From positions 1-64,000 of the forward strand of contig JAFWHX010000013.1 of assembly GCA_017533915.1 (NCBI GenBank): 64,000 bases of DNA, in the 5' to 3' direction. A program made the position numbers and the translations under genes. The notes beneath the pieces are model-generated. The model was not told where the DNA came from. It was given only the letters and a program-made list of their open reading frames with translations, and did not search any database. Shown in pieces: positions 9,601 to 18,083 of this stretch; position 1 is the first letter of the stretch, and every line of letters starts with the position of its first letter. Origin of the DNA: Eubacterium sp. GTDB lineage: Bacteria; Bacillota; Clostridia; Peptostreptococcales; Anaerovoracaceae.

Positions 9601-9862
9601 CGAGCACGCCGTCTGGTCTCTCGATCTCGATTATCTTCGTAACAGCCTCTTCCGTCAAAGGCTCCATGTAGACTTTGTCGGCAATGCCGTAGTCTGTCAT
9701 GATCGTAGCAGGGTTGCTGTTGATCAGTACCGTCTCGATACCCTCTTCAGATATCGCCTTGCATGCCTGCGTCCCCGCGTAGTCGAACTCGGCAGCCTGT
9801 CCTATAACGATCGGGCCTGACCCGATTATCATTACCTTCTTGAGTGTGAAGTCCCTTGCCAT
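6686..9862 (-). CDS. carB: Carbamoyl-phosphate synthase, large subunit
   Basis: A 1058-residue enzyme that makes carbamoyl phosphate from bicarbonate, ammonia (channelled from CarA) and ATP. It shows the internal duplication of the family: [28 protein letters not shown] near the N-terminus and [24 protein letters not shown] near residue 550, each starting an ATP-grasp half with [14 protein letters not shown]-type loops, plus the C-terminal MGS-like regulatory domain (about 930-1058). The start overlaps the carA stop as TAATG. Together with the divergent argG this suggests carbamoyl phosphate for arginine as well as pyrimidine synthesis. Confidence 0.98.
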   Translation of the reverse strand: [1058 protein letters not shown]

Positions 9863-10962
9863 TACAGTCTGCCTCCTTTCATGAGATCGATGAATTTATC
9901 GAAGAGGTAGCCTGTGTCGTGCGGTCCCGGATTTGACTCCGGATGGAACTGCACCGAGAACACCGGCTTGCTTATATGTTCCATTCCCTCGACTGTACCG
10001 TCGTTCAGGTTGAGATGAGTAACGTCAAGTCCGTGGAGCACCACACTGTCCGCCGCGACCGCGTATCCGTGGTTCTGCGACGTGATGTAGCTCCGGCCTG
10101 TCTTCTTATCAAAGACTCCGTGGTTGCAGCCTCGGTGTCCGTACTTCAGCTTGTATGTCCTGCCGCCCTGTGACAGCGCTATTATCTGATGTCCCATACA
10201 TATACCGAAGATCGGCATCTGCTTAGGGCCGTAATTACTGTTCGTGATGAGTTTCTCGACTATCAGGATCTCTTCTTCCGCAGCCTCCGGGTCTCCCGGC
10301 CCGTTCGATACGAACACTCCGTCCGGCTTCATCGCCAAAATGGTCTTTGCCTTGGTGCCGTACGGGAATATCGTAAGATCGCACCCTCTCGCGTTCAGCT
10401 CCCTAAGGATGCTTCTCTTAATCCCGAGATCCAGCACCGCCACTTTATATTTATGCTCTGCCGCAGGCATCTCTGTCACTTCTTTTACGCCTGCGTCTTT
10501 CATCTGATCTCCCCTCAGCTCGGTCCCCTCACAGAGTTTCTTCAGCTCATCCATCGTAAGCTCTTCTGTAGAGATCACACACTTCTGGTTTCCTGTATTC
10601 CTGATCTTTCTTGTTATCTCTCTCGTATCTACATCATATACGCCCGGCACTCCCATCTCACGGAGCCAGGCATCTATGTTCTTCTCACACTTCCAGTTGG
10701 ACGGCCTAAAGCATACATCTTTCGCGACCACTCCGAACGCGAATATGTGATCTGACTCATAGTCCGTCTCGTTTATTCCGTAATTTCCTACGAGAGGATA
10801 CGTCATCGTAAGTATCTGCTCGCTGTATGACGGGTCTGTCAGCGTCTTCTGATACCCGGTCATTGCAGTGTTGAATACGAGCTCACCGACTCTCGTCGCC
10901 TCAGCCCCGAATCCTTTCCCTTTGTATACAGTTCCATCTTCTAGATACAGGATCCCTCGCAT
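9862..10962 (-). CDS. carA: Carbamoyl-phosphate synthase, small (glutamine amidotransferase) subunit
   Basis: A 366-residue subunit that releases ammonia from glutamine for CarB. The N-terminal CPSase domain begins GILYLEDGTVYKGKGFGAE; the class I amidotransferase domain follows from about residue 175 with the nucleophile in FGICMGHQ and the histidine/glutamate pair in VQFHPESNPGP. The start ATG has the binding site AAAGGAG 8 bp upstream. Promoter and a probable ArgR site lie just upstream; carB and the U32 gene follow in the same operon. Confidence 0.98.
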   Translation of the reverse strand: MRGILYLEDGTVYKGKGFGAEATRVGELVFNTAMTGYQKTLTDPSYSEQILTMTYPLVGNYGINETDYESDHIFAFGVVAKDVCFRPSNWKCEKNIDAWLREMGVPGVYDVDTREITRKIRNTGNQKCVISTEELTMDELKKLCEGTELRGDQMKDAGVKEVTEMPAAEHKYKVAVLDLGIKRSILRELNARGCDLTIFPYGTKAKTILAMKPDGVFVSNGPGDPEAAEEEILIVEKLITNSNYGPKQMPIFGICMGHQIIALSQGGRTYKLKYGHRGCNHGVFDKKTGRSYITSQNHGYAVAADSVVLHGLDVTHLNLNDGTVEGMEHISKPVFSVQFHPESNPGPHDTGYLFDKFIDLMKGGRL

Positions 10963-11002
10963 CTGTTACTCCTTTTTCTACATATATAACCAGTCTGGAA
11001 TC

Positions 11003-11031
11003 AGTATACTCTATAATTCATAATTATTCAA
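11003..11031 (-). promoter_or_regulatory. carA promoter with an ArgR-like A/T-rich site in the spacer
   Basis: On the minus strand TTGAAT (11026-11031) and TATACT (11003-11008) are 17 bp apart. The spacer and -35 region carry TGAATAATTATGAATTAT, with two TGAAT half-site-like words as found in arginine repressor boxes. Control by ArgR/AhrC is inferred from sequence and from the divergent argG. Confidence 0.6.
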
Positions 11032-11041
11032 CAAGAATCCC

Positions 11042-11070
11042 TTGATTTTGCCCAATATTTGTGATATATT
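11042..11070 (+). promoter_or_regulatory. argG promoter
   Basis: TTGATT (11042-11047) and TATATT (11065-11070) are 17 bp apart, about 60 bp before the argG start. It is back to back with the carA promoter, leaving only about 10 bp between the two -35 boxes. Confidence 0.75.
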
Positions 11071-11088
11071 ACTTTCATGAGCGTTATT

Positions 11089-11106
11089 TATTCATTTTTA
11101 TAAATA
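11089..11106 (+). promoter_or_regulatory. Probable arginine repressor (ArgR/AhrC) box in the argG leader
   Basis: The 18-bp near-palindrome TATTCATTTTTATAAATA reads on the other strand as TATTTATAAAAATGAATA, close to the Bacillus AhrC consensus (CATGAATAAAAATKCAAK). It sits about 12-30 nt after the expected transcription start, where a bound repressor would block elongation. No argR gene is in the window. Confidence 0.5.
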
Positions 11107-11132
11107 ATAATACAACTTTTACGGAGGATGAA

Positions 11133-12401
11133 ATGGCAAAAGAAAAAATCGTTCTGGCCTATTCTGGAGGCCTTGATACATCGGTCATCGTGAAATGGCT
11201 TATCGAGCAGTATGACGCAGAAGTCATCGCAGTATGCATGAACGCCGGACAGCGTGAAGATTTTGATGCGGTAGAGAAGAAGGCTCTCGCGACAGGTGCG
11301 AGCAAAGCCATCACCTGCGATATCAGAGAAGAGTTCATAACAGACTTCATCTATCCAACGATCAAAGCCGACGCGATCTACGAAGGAGACTATCTTCTCG
11401 GAACAGCAATGGCGAGGCCGCCTATGGGCAGAAAGCTCGTAGAGATAGCCGAACAGGAAGGCGCGTTCACGATCTGCCACGGCTGCACAGGAAAAGGAAA
11501 CGACCAGGTCAGATTTGAATCTGCGATAAAGTCACTGAACCCTGCGATCAAGATAATTGCTCCCTGGAGGATCTGGGACTTCAAGTCAAGAGAAGACCTT
11601 ATCGAATATGCGCATAAGAACGAAATTCCTATCGCACAGTCGACAGAGAAGATCTATTCAAGAGACGAGAACATCTGGCACATCAGCCATGAAGGCGGAA
11701 ACCTAGAGAACCCATGGAACGAACATAAACCTGACATCCATGTATTATCTATGGAGCCTGAAGAGGCGCCAGACGAACCGACATACGTCGACATCGACTT
11801 CGAAAAAGGAATACCTGTCGCGATCGACGGTGAGAAGCTTGATCCGATCAGCCTGCTGACTAAACTGAACGAGCTCGGCGCTGCCAACGCGATCGGAACT
11901 ATAGATATCGTAGAAGACCGTCTTGTCGGAATGAAATCCAGAGGCGTATACGAGACACCGGGTGGAACCATCCTCTACACCGCTCATCGCGATCTGGAAA
12001 AGCTAATCCTTGACAGAGACACCATGTCATATAAAGCGCTCGTAGCTCAGAAGTTCTCCGAGATCCTCTATGATGGCCAGTGGTTCACACCGCTCCGTGA
12101 GGCTATCAGCGCGTTCGTTGATTCAACACAGGAGCAGGTGACAGGAACAGTAAGGATGAAGCTGTATAAGGGAACAGCATGGCCTGTAGCAAGCAAGTCG
12201 CCTTACACACTGTACAACGAAGAGTTCGCGACATTCAGCGAGGACGAAGTATATAATCAGGAAGACGCAGAGGGTTTCATCAACCTCTTCAGCCTGCCTA
12301 TGAAGATCCGCGCGATCCAGAAGCAGACAAGAGAAGGCGTGCCGGAGGCACAGAAGGCTCTTGGAAAGAAGACCATAAAGGGCGGCGAATTCATAGAATA
12401 A
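11133..12401 (+). CDS. argG: Argininosuccinate synthase
   Basis: A 422-residue cytosolic enzyme that joins citrulline and aspartate with ATP cleavage, the penultimate step to arginine. The start at 11133 (MAKEKIVLAYSGGLDTS) is preceded by GGAGGATGAA; a longer frame reaching to 11061 would run through the promoter and repressor site. The ATP pyrophosphatase loop is AYSGGLDTS; further family motifs are GCTGKGNDQVRFE and YETPGGTILYTAHRDLE. The partner argH lies 14 kb away at 26.6-28.0 kb rather than next to it. Confidence 0.97.
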   Translation: MAKEKIVLAYSGGLDTSVIVKWLIEQYDAEVIAVCMNAGQREDFDAVEKKALATGASKAITCDIREEFITDFIYPTIKADAIYEGDYLLGTAMARPPMGRKLVEIAEQEGAFTICHGCTGKGNDQVRFESAIKSLNPAIKIIAPWRIWDFKSREDLIEYAHKNEIPIAQSTEKIYSRDENIWHISHEGGNLENPWNEHKPDIHVLSMEPEEAPDEPTYVDIDFEKGIPVAIDGEKLDPISLLTKLNELGAANAIGTIDIVEDRLVGMKSRGVYETPGGTILYTAHRDLEKLILDRDTMSYKALVAQKFSEILYDGQWFTPLREAISAFVDSTQEQVTGTVRMKLYKGTAWPVASKSPYTLYNEEFATFSEDEVYNQEDAEGFINLFSLPMKIRAIQKQTREGVPEAQKALGKKTIKGGEFIE

Positions 12402-12459
12402 CCTGTCCCATCTGCTATAACAGCAAACCATTACAAACCTTAAAATATACAACAACCGA

Positions 12460-12490
12460 AAAGCAGAGGCTGAAAGGCCTCTGCTTTTTA
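12460..12490. terminator. Bidirectional terminator between argG and the M18 aminopeptidase gene
   Basis: An 11-bp stem (12460-12470 with 12477-12487) flanked by A and T runs suits both convergent genes. Confidence 0.8.
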
Positions 12491-12513
12491 TCATGAGTTT
12501 TTATCTATACGAC

Positions 12514-13989
12514 TTACAGCCTGTCTGCATCCTTCAGGAACACCTTGTATCCGCGGCATGCCTCATATACGTCGGCTTTGCTCGTAGCTTCCCATGGTGA
12601 ATGCATGCTGAGCACCGCGACTCCCGCGTCGATGACATTCATACCGTAAAGTGCGAGTATGTACGCTATCGTCCCGCCGCCTCCGACGTCAACTTTTCCG
12701 AGCTCCGCGAACTGATATGAGATGTCGCCCTTATCGAATATATTTCTGAGAAGAGCTATGTACTCAGCGTTCGCGTCGTTAGACTCATACTTTCCGCCGG
12801 ATCCTGTGAACTTGCTGAACACAGGACCTCTTCCGAGGAATGATGTGTTCTTCTTCTCAAAGCTTGACGGATAGAGCGGATCGAATCCAGCGTTCACGTC
12901 CGATGAAAGCATGTTGGAGTTCGCCAGGCAGCGTCTCAGCGCAAGCGACTCATCAATACCGCCGCAGCATTCTTCTCCTTCAGCAGCCTTGCCTTTTCTG
13001 TAAAGAGAAATGATCTCGGCGACTGTATCCTCGAAGAATCTCGACTGCATCCCGGTAGCGCCGACGCTCCCGATCTCCTCTTTATCGACAAGTATGCAGC
13101 ACGCTGTTCTCTTGACCTTCTCTACCTCAAGCATAGCCTGATATGAAGTGTAGGCGCATACCCTGTCGTCCTGTCCGTATGACAGGATCATGCTTCTGTC
13201 GAATCCGGCTTCTCTCGCGCGTCCAGCTGGAACAACTTCAAGCTCTGCTGATATGAAGTCTTCCTCCTCTACTCCATACTTGTCCTTCAGGAGCTTGAGC
13301 GCGAACTTTTTGACCAGATCCTTGGCTTCAGCTTTTTCTTTGCTGTCTCCTTTACCTTCTGCATCTTCTCCTTCGCCGATCTTGAGCGGCCTGTTGCCGA
13401 TGCAGAGATCCAGCGCCTCACCTTCTACTATATGTCTTCCAGTCTTTTTCATCTGCTCATCGGCGAGATGGATCAGGATATCAGAAATGAAGAATACCGG
13501 ATCTGCCGGATCCTCACCTATCGCGATCTTTACTTTACTTCCATCTTTCTTTACGAATACACCGTGAAGAGCGAGAGGAATAGTAACATACAGGTATTTC
13601 TTGATCCCGCCGTAATAATGTGTGTCCAGATATGCGAGGTCGCTGTCCTCGTAGAGCGGATTCTGCTTTACATCCATTCTCGGTGAGTCTATATGTGCTC
13701 CGAGGATATTCATGCCCTGGCACAGCGGATCATCTCCGATATTAAACATGAGGACTGACTTCCCCATGTTTACTCTGTATACCTTGTCCCCTGCCTTAAG
13801 CGCTTCACCGCTTCCGATCAGATCGTCGAGCTTTCTGTAGCCTGCCGCTTCAGCGTCGCTTACTACTTTCTCCGTACACTCGCGCTCCGTCTTGCAGCCG
13901 CTCAGAAAATCGATATAGCCTGCATTGAGCTTTTCCAGCTCTTCAAGCTGTTCATCAGTGTATTTGTTCCAGATAGATTTGTTTTCCAT
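12514..13989 (-). CDS. M18 family zinc aminopeptidase
   Basis: A 491-residue cytosolic metallopeptidase of the M18 family (aspartyl aminopeptidase/aminopeptidase I), which removes N-terminal residues from peptides. Metal- and active-site motifs include ILGAHIDSPRMD (around 95-105), DKEEIGSVGATGMQS (around 300) and the C-terminal VLSMHSPWEATSKADVYEA. A lysine/glutamate-rich insert lies near residues 205-225, so it belongs to the longer clostridial group. It is followed by an end-to-end terminator with argG and sits 17 bp after the phosphatase gene, so the two may share a message. Confidence 0.92.
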   Translation of the reverse strand: MENKSIWNKYTDEQLEELEKLNAGYIDFLSGCKTERECTEKVVSDAEAAGYRKLDDLIGSGEALKAGDKVYRVNMGKSVLMFNIGDDPLCQGMNILGAHIDSPRMDVKQNPLYEDSDLAYLDTHYYGGIKKYLYVTIPLALHGVFVKKDGSKVKIAIGEDPADPVFFISDILIHLADEQMKKTGRHIVEGEALDLCIGNRPLKIGEGEDAEGKGDSKEKAEAKDLVKKFALKLLKDKYGVEEEDFISAELEVVPAGRAREAGFDRSMILSYGQDDRVCAYTSYQAMLEVEKVKRTACCILVDKEEIGSVGATGMQSRFFEDTVAEIISLYRKGKAAEGEECCGGIDESLALRRCLANSNMLSSDVNAGFDPLYPSSFEKKNTSFLGRGPVFSKFTGSGGKYESNDANAEYIALLRNIFDKGDISYQFAELGKVDVGGGGTIAYILALYGMNVIDAGVAVLSMHSPWEATSKADVYEACRGYKVFLKDADRL

Positions 13990-14006
13990 ATGCCCTCCTT
14001 ATGTCT

Positions 14007-16178
14007 CTATTTTATGCTCTTCCTTATAGTAAGGCAGTTCATGCCGTCTTTGTATTCGTACTTCACACTGTTCATGGTCTTCTTTACAAGAAGGATCCCG
14101 AGCCCGCCGATACTGCGCTGGGCAGCCGGCAGCGTGATGTCCGGGTCTTCCTGAGCCATCGGGTCGTAATGGACTCCTTTGTCGATAAATGTAAGCGACA
14201 CCTCGTCCAGGCTGTCATTGACAGTCATGATGACGCGCGCGTCTCCGCCCTCCTCGCCATATGCGTATTTCGCTATATTGCTGAAGATCTCATCTATCGC
14301 GATGTTTATCTGCATCTGAGCTTTCATGGAAGACTCCAGCTTCTCAAGTTCAGCGTCGACCATATCGGTGACTACTGTCACATTAGGTATCTCCGCTCTC
14401 TTCACGACATCAAATAGTACTTTGTCCATTTTCTCACCAGCTCCCTTAAAGTTTCCTTCCTGTCCGGTGTACTTCACGCATACCATCGTCAGATCATCGA
14501 ATTGTTCTGCTTCTCCCACAAAAGCATCGATATCGTTTATGACGGCTTTTATGATCTCTTCAGGCGTGCCGTCCGCGGTGCTGTTGACTGATCTTGCAAG
14601 GCGGTCCATTCCGAACAAAACCTTATTGCTGTCAGTCGCCTCCGGCGCTCCGTCAGTATATAGAAACAACTTTGATCCCGGCTCCAGCTCGATCTGATAA
14701 TCTTTATATTCAAGACCGTCTATTCCCCCGAGCACAAAGCCGTGTTTATCCTTCAGCACCTCAAACGGTCCGCCCGGCTTCCGTATCAGCGGATACTCGT
14801 GGCCAGCGTTTGAAGCAGTTATAACGCCTGTCTTAAGGTCCAGTATACCAGCCCAGACTGTAACGAACATCTCCTCGTGATTGCTCGTGCACAGTTGTGA
14901 GTTCACATTCGTAAGAGCCTCGGCAGCTCCCGCTCCGCCCATGAGCGCGGTCTTGAGCATGCTCTTCGTCACCATCATGAACAACGCAGCCGGTATGCCC
15001 TTCCCTGATACGTCAGCGATCACTATGCCCAGTCTGTCATCATCGATAAGGAAGTAGTCGTAGAAGTCGCCTCCGACTTCCTTGGCAGGATCCATCACGG
15101 CGTATATATCAAAATCACTCCTGTCAGGGAAAGCAGGGAAACTGCCCGGAAGCATATCGCTCTGTATGCGGCTCGCAAGCTGAAGCTCTGTGACGACACG
15201 TTCTTTATCCGCAGTGATCGCGGCAAGATCCCGCTCATAATCGTCCAGCTCGCTCTCCATGCTTCCCATGGTGCTGCACAGGCTCTCTATCTCATCATCA
15301 GTACCTATGTTAAGAGAAGCAAAATGATTTCCATTGTCGACATGGTCCTGCTTATCCTGCACATATTCTTTCGCGGCGGTCTTGATCTTATTTATCGGAT
15401 CTATAACTGCCTTTTCCATGCGGCGCACTATGATGATGCTGAGAAGCGCCATCACCAGAATAAGAGCTATCGTGAAGTTCAGCAGGAACCACAGCGCTTT
15501 TCTGAAGATGCTCTCCGTTTTTATATCAGCCAGTATGAAAGCCTTTCCATCACCAATATAGCCGCTTATCGGGACACCGCTGGTGAACATGTAGCCGTAT
15601 TTCTCAGTATTGCCGAAATCGTAGAGCTCGCTCTCACCGTCCCAGTCAAGGAAACTATTCAGTTCTCTGTCCTCGAGCTTCTCCCAGTGCCCTGTCGGGC
15701 AGTAGGTATTCTCATCTGCGTCTGTATCTGCAATATATATCATGGCGTGAGTTCTTCTGTCATACACTGCCATATATATATAGTCCGCGACTCCGGTATC
15801 TCTGAAGTCCATGAGGACAGCTCTAAGGGTTCTGTATGCGCCGCTCTTTTCTATATCAGCAAATTTCTCGTAGTACTCTTTCGTGCCGTCCTGCGCCCGC
15901 TCCTCTTCTGTCATGCCGTAGTATACTTTCATGACCTGCGCTGCCAGCTCCTGCGCGTTCACATTTCTGTTTACTATCTTCCTTGCGCTTACAGCCAGAT
16001 TAAAGGCCGTATGGATCTGGTTTATCGACAATTCATACACATAAGCGGACATCGAAACAACAAGAAGCACGATACCGAGCAGAACACAGCCCAGTCGGAC
16101 AGCCCTCGATATCCTGCGGGAAAGAGAATGCCTGCCTTTCCTCGATATTGGCAACTGGTTTTCAGACTGCTCAGACAT
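14007..16178 (-). CDS. Membrane-bound SpoIIE/PP2C-type phosphatase with C-terminal anti-sigma-factor kinase domain
   Basis: A 723-residue signalling protein. Segments in order: cytoplasmic N-terminus, membrane helix (about 30-50), extracytoplasmic sensor domain (about 50-225), second helix (about 228-250), HAMP linker (RRMEKAVIDPINKI onward), coiled coil, PP2C/SpoIIE phosphatase (about 355-560) with the metal motif VGGDFYDYF and ADVSGKGIPAALFM, and an RsbW/SpoIIAB-like ATPase domain (about 590-723) with the N-box IDEIFSNIAKYAYGE and FIDKGVHYDP. Such proteins act on anti-anti-sigma (STAS) partners; none is encoded nearby. Carrying phosphatase and opposing kinase on one chain is its notable trait. 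Confidence 0.9.
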   Translation of the reverse strand: MSEQSENQLPISRKGRHSLSRRISRAVRLGCVLLGIVLLVVSMSAYVYELSINQIHTAFNLAVSARKIVNRNVNAQELAAQVMKVYYGMTEEERAQDGTKEYYEKFADIEKSGAYRTLRAVLMDFRDTGVADYIYMAVYDRRTHAMIYIADTDADENTYCPTGHWEKLEDRELNSFLDWDGESELYDFGNTEKYGYMFTSGVPISGYIGDGKAFILADIKTESIFRKALWFLLNFTIALILVMALLSIIIVRRMEKAVIDPINKIKTAAKEYVQDKQDHVDNGNHFASLNIGTDDEIESLCSTMGSMESELDDYERDLAAITADKERVVTELQLASRIQSDMLPGSFPAFPDRSDFDIYAVMDPAKEVGGDFYDYFLIDDDRLGIVIADVSGKGIPAALFMMVTKSMLKTALMGGAGAAEALTNVNSQLCTSNHEEMFVTVWAGILDLKTGVITASNAGHEYPLIRKPGGPFEVLKDKHGFVLGGIDGLEYKDYQIELEPGSKLFLYTDGAPEATDSNKVLFGMDRLARSVNSTADGTPEEIIKAVINDIDAFVGEAEQFDDLTMVCVKYTGQEGNFKGAGEKMDKVLFDVVKRAEIPNVTVVTDMVDAELEKLESSMKAQMQINIAIDEIFSNIAKYAYGEEGGDARVIMTVNDSLDEVSLTFIDKGVHYDPMAQEDPDITLPAAQRSIGGLGILLVKKTMNSVKYEYKDGMNCLTIRKSIK

Positions 16179-16363
16179 TATACGCAGACTCCGTTATCTT
16201 TCTTTAAACTGCTTTATCGTCAAGATAAGATCTTTCCCGAATTGCTTCTCTGTTTTCACGTACATAATTATACCATCAAATACTACAGTCATAAAGACCG
16301 TTTTACGGCGTTAGACCATCTGTAACTGCACACTGCACTAAAGCGCCAGATGACATCTGTATA

Positions 16364-16756
16364 TCAGAATTCTTCACTGATATCAAGCGACGTTATATCG
16401 CCGATCGGTATCCTTGTCTGCTCATTAAAGCCATGCAGGTCATTTCCCGCATCATCCGCCTCGACAGTAATTACCTGTGATACACTGTCGATACCGGTAA
16501 CTGTCCCTGTTATCAATACCATATCGCCGATCTCTCTGCCGGAATCGGATCCTTTTTCGTCTCTGAAATATCTCACAGCAACATGATCCCCGGCTTTCAT
16601 ACGAGCCAGAGTTTCATTTATATATTCTGCCACCTCATCAGAGAGCTCCTTTCTGCTTATCAGGCCCATCTTATGCTCCTGTATCTTGAGCGCCTCACGG
16701 AGTCCCGCCACAGCGTCGAACGGAAGGAACTGCTTGGCTCTCTGTGAAGGCGGCAT
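16364..16756 (-). CDS. YolD-like family protein
   Basis: A 130-residue protein starting at ATG 16756, with AAGGAG 9 nt upstream; the longer frame would overlap the polymerase gene. The sequence MPPSQRAKQFLPFDAVAGLREAL is the YolD-like N-terminal motif, followed by a small beta-barrel-like domain (GDMVLITGTVTGIDS). YolD proteins are encoded next to UvrX-type Y-family polymerases in Bacillus and are thought to be their partners; the same pairing is seen here, 13 bp after the polymerase stop. The biochemical role is not established. Confidence 0.85.
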   Translation of the reverse strand: MPPSQRAKQFLPFDAVAGLREALKIQEHKMGLISRKELSDEVAEYINETLARMKAGDHVAVRYFRDEKGSDSGREIGDMVLITGTVTGIDSVSQVITVEADDAGNDLHGFNEQTRIPIGDITSLDISEEF

Positions 16757-16769
16757 ATGCGCGTGCTCC

Positions 16770-18047
16770 TTATTCCTTGTGCCCACTCTTATGTCCTCCG
16801 ATCTGCATGTTCCTCTCAAGCTGCGTCGCACAGTCCTGAAGGTCAGCGCTCTTGAAGATGGCGTTCTTCCCGAACTTCTTCTTTATATCCACCATCGTAT
16901 TCTCTATTCTGCTGTCTGTCTCCTGCTCGTCCTGACCTGAGCTGTCGAAGAATGATATCTGTCTCTCTCCTGTATTCGGGATCACATTATTGCAGTAGAC
17001 GAAGAACCTTCTGATCGGACAGCTCCTGTCGACTATATCGTCGTACTTGTCAAGCACCGCTTTTATGAGCATGCTCGCCGAGTCTGTAGGCGCCATGACT
17101 GATGCCGTGCCTGACGAGAGCGGCATATGAAGTGAATTGGAATACCCGACGACTATCGTTACAGATTCTGTGAGCAGTTTCTTTGCCACCATATCGAGCA
17201 CGAGCTGTTCTGTCATCTCCTGTATGACCACGCGGCCTTCTTCAAATGAATAGTCGCGCATGAGGACCTGCCCCTGCGTAAGCGACTTCGTCTCTGATCT
17301 ATATGCTTTGATGTCTGCCATGGTCGTTGATTCGCGGCCCCAGGCATGATCTATCAGAAGCTCTGCGTCGATCCCGAACTTACGGTACAGAACGTCCTCA
17401 TCAAACATCGCTATCTGCCTCATCGTATACACCCCAAGCTGAGCAAGCGTTCTTGCCGTTCCCGGACCGATACGCCAGAAATCTGTGAGCGGCTGATGAT
17501 CCCAGAGCTTTTCACGATAAGACTGTTCATCGAGCACTCCGATAAAGTCCGGCGCATGCTTGGAAATGATATCCAGCGCGATCTTCGTAACATAAAGATT
17601 CGTGCCGACACCTGCAGTCGCGCGTATGCCGACCTCATCCCAGATAAGGCCCATGAACCACTCAGCCATCTGCTTAGGAGTCTTCTTATATTTATGCAGA
17701 TACGGTGTCACGTCTATGAACGATTCATCGATGGAATAGACATGAATATCTTCCGGAGCTATGTATCTAAGGTATATCCCATAGATCTCCGCGGCGTAGT
17801 CTATGTATTTCTGCATCCGCGGCACAGCCATGATATATTTGATCGATTTGGGGATCTCAAAGACTCTGCAGCGGTTCCGCACGCCCAGGGCTTTCATGGA
17901 AGGCGACACAGCAAGACATATCGTCTTGTCGCTTCTCTCGGGATCTGCCACGACAAGATTTGTGGACATCGGGTCGAGGCCGCGCTCGGCACATTCCACA
18001 GAAGCATAGAATGATTTCAGATCGATGCAGATATAATGACGTTCCAT
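16770..18047 (-). CDS. SOS-regulated Y-family DNA polymerase (UvrX/UmuC type)
   Basis: A 425-residue translesion polymerase. The N-terminus MERHYICIDLKSFYASVECAE carries the first catalytic aspartate, and YSIDESFIDVT near residue 105 carries the D-E pair; a helix-hairpin-helix region (WRIGPGTARTLAQLGV) and a little-finger domain follow, and the tail ISFFDS resembles a beta-clamp binding peptide. The start is placed at 18047 because a LexA box and promoter occupy 18054-18083, inside any longer frame. No ribosome binding site is present: the -10 box ends 6 nt before the ATG, so the message is probably leaderless. A YolD gene follows. Confidence 0.9.
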   Translation of the reverse strand: MERHYICIDLKSFYASVECAERGLDPMSTNLVVADPERSDKTICLAVSPSMKALGVRNRCRVFEIPKSIKYIMAVPRMQKYIDYAAEIYGIYLRYIAPEDIHVYSIDESFIDVTPYLHKYKKTPKQMAEWFMGLIWDEVGIRATAGVGTNLYVTKIALDIISKHAPDFIGVLDEQSYREKLWDHQPLTDFWRIGPGTARTLAQLGVYTMRQIAMFDEDVLYRKFGIDAELLIDHAWGRESTTMADIKAYRSETKSLTQGQVLMRDYSFEEGRVVIQEMTEQLVLDMVAKKLLTESVTIVVGYSNSLHMPLSSGTASVMAPTDSASMLIKAVLDKYDDIVDRSCPIRRFFVYCNNVIPNTGERQISFFDSSGQDEQETDSRIENTMVDIKKKFGKNAIFKSADLQDCATQLERNMQIGGHKSGHKE

Positions 18048-18053
18048 ACAGAT

Positions 18054-18083
18054 ATCATACCACATGAGAACATCCGTTTGCAA
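18054..18083 (-). promoter_or_regulatory. Promoter and LexA (SOS) box of the Y-family polymerase gene
   Basis: On the minus strand TTGCAA (18078-18083) and TATGAT (18054-18059) are 18 bp apart. The plus-strand word GAACATCCGTTT (18068-18079) matches the Gram-positive SOS box GAAC-N4-GTTY and overlaps the -35 box and spacer, so bound LexA would shut the promoter. The lexA gene, with the same kind of box, is 3 kb away. Confidence 0.75.
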
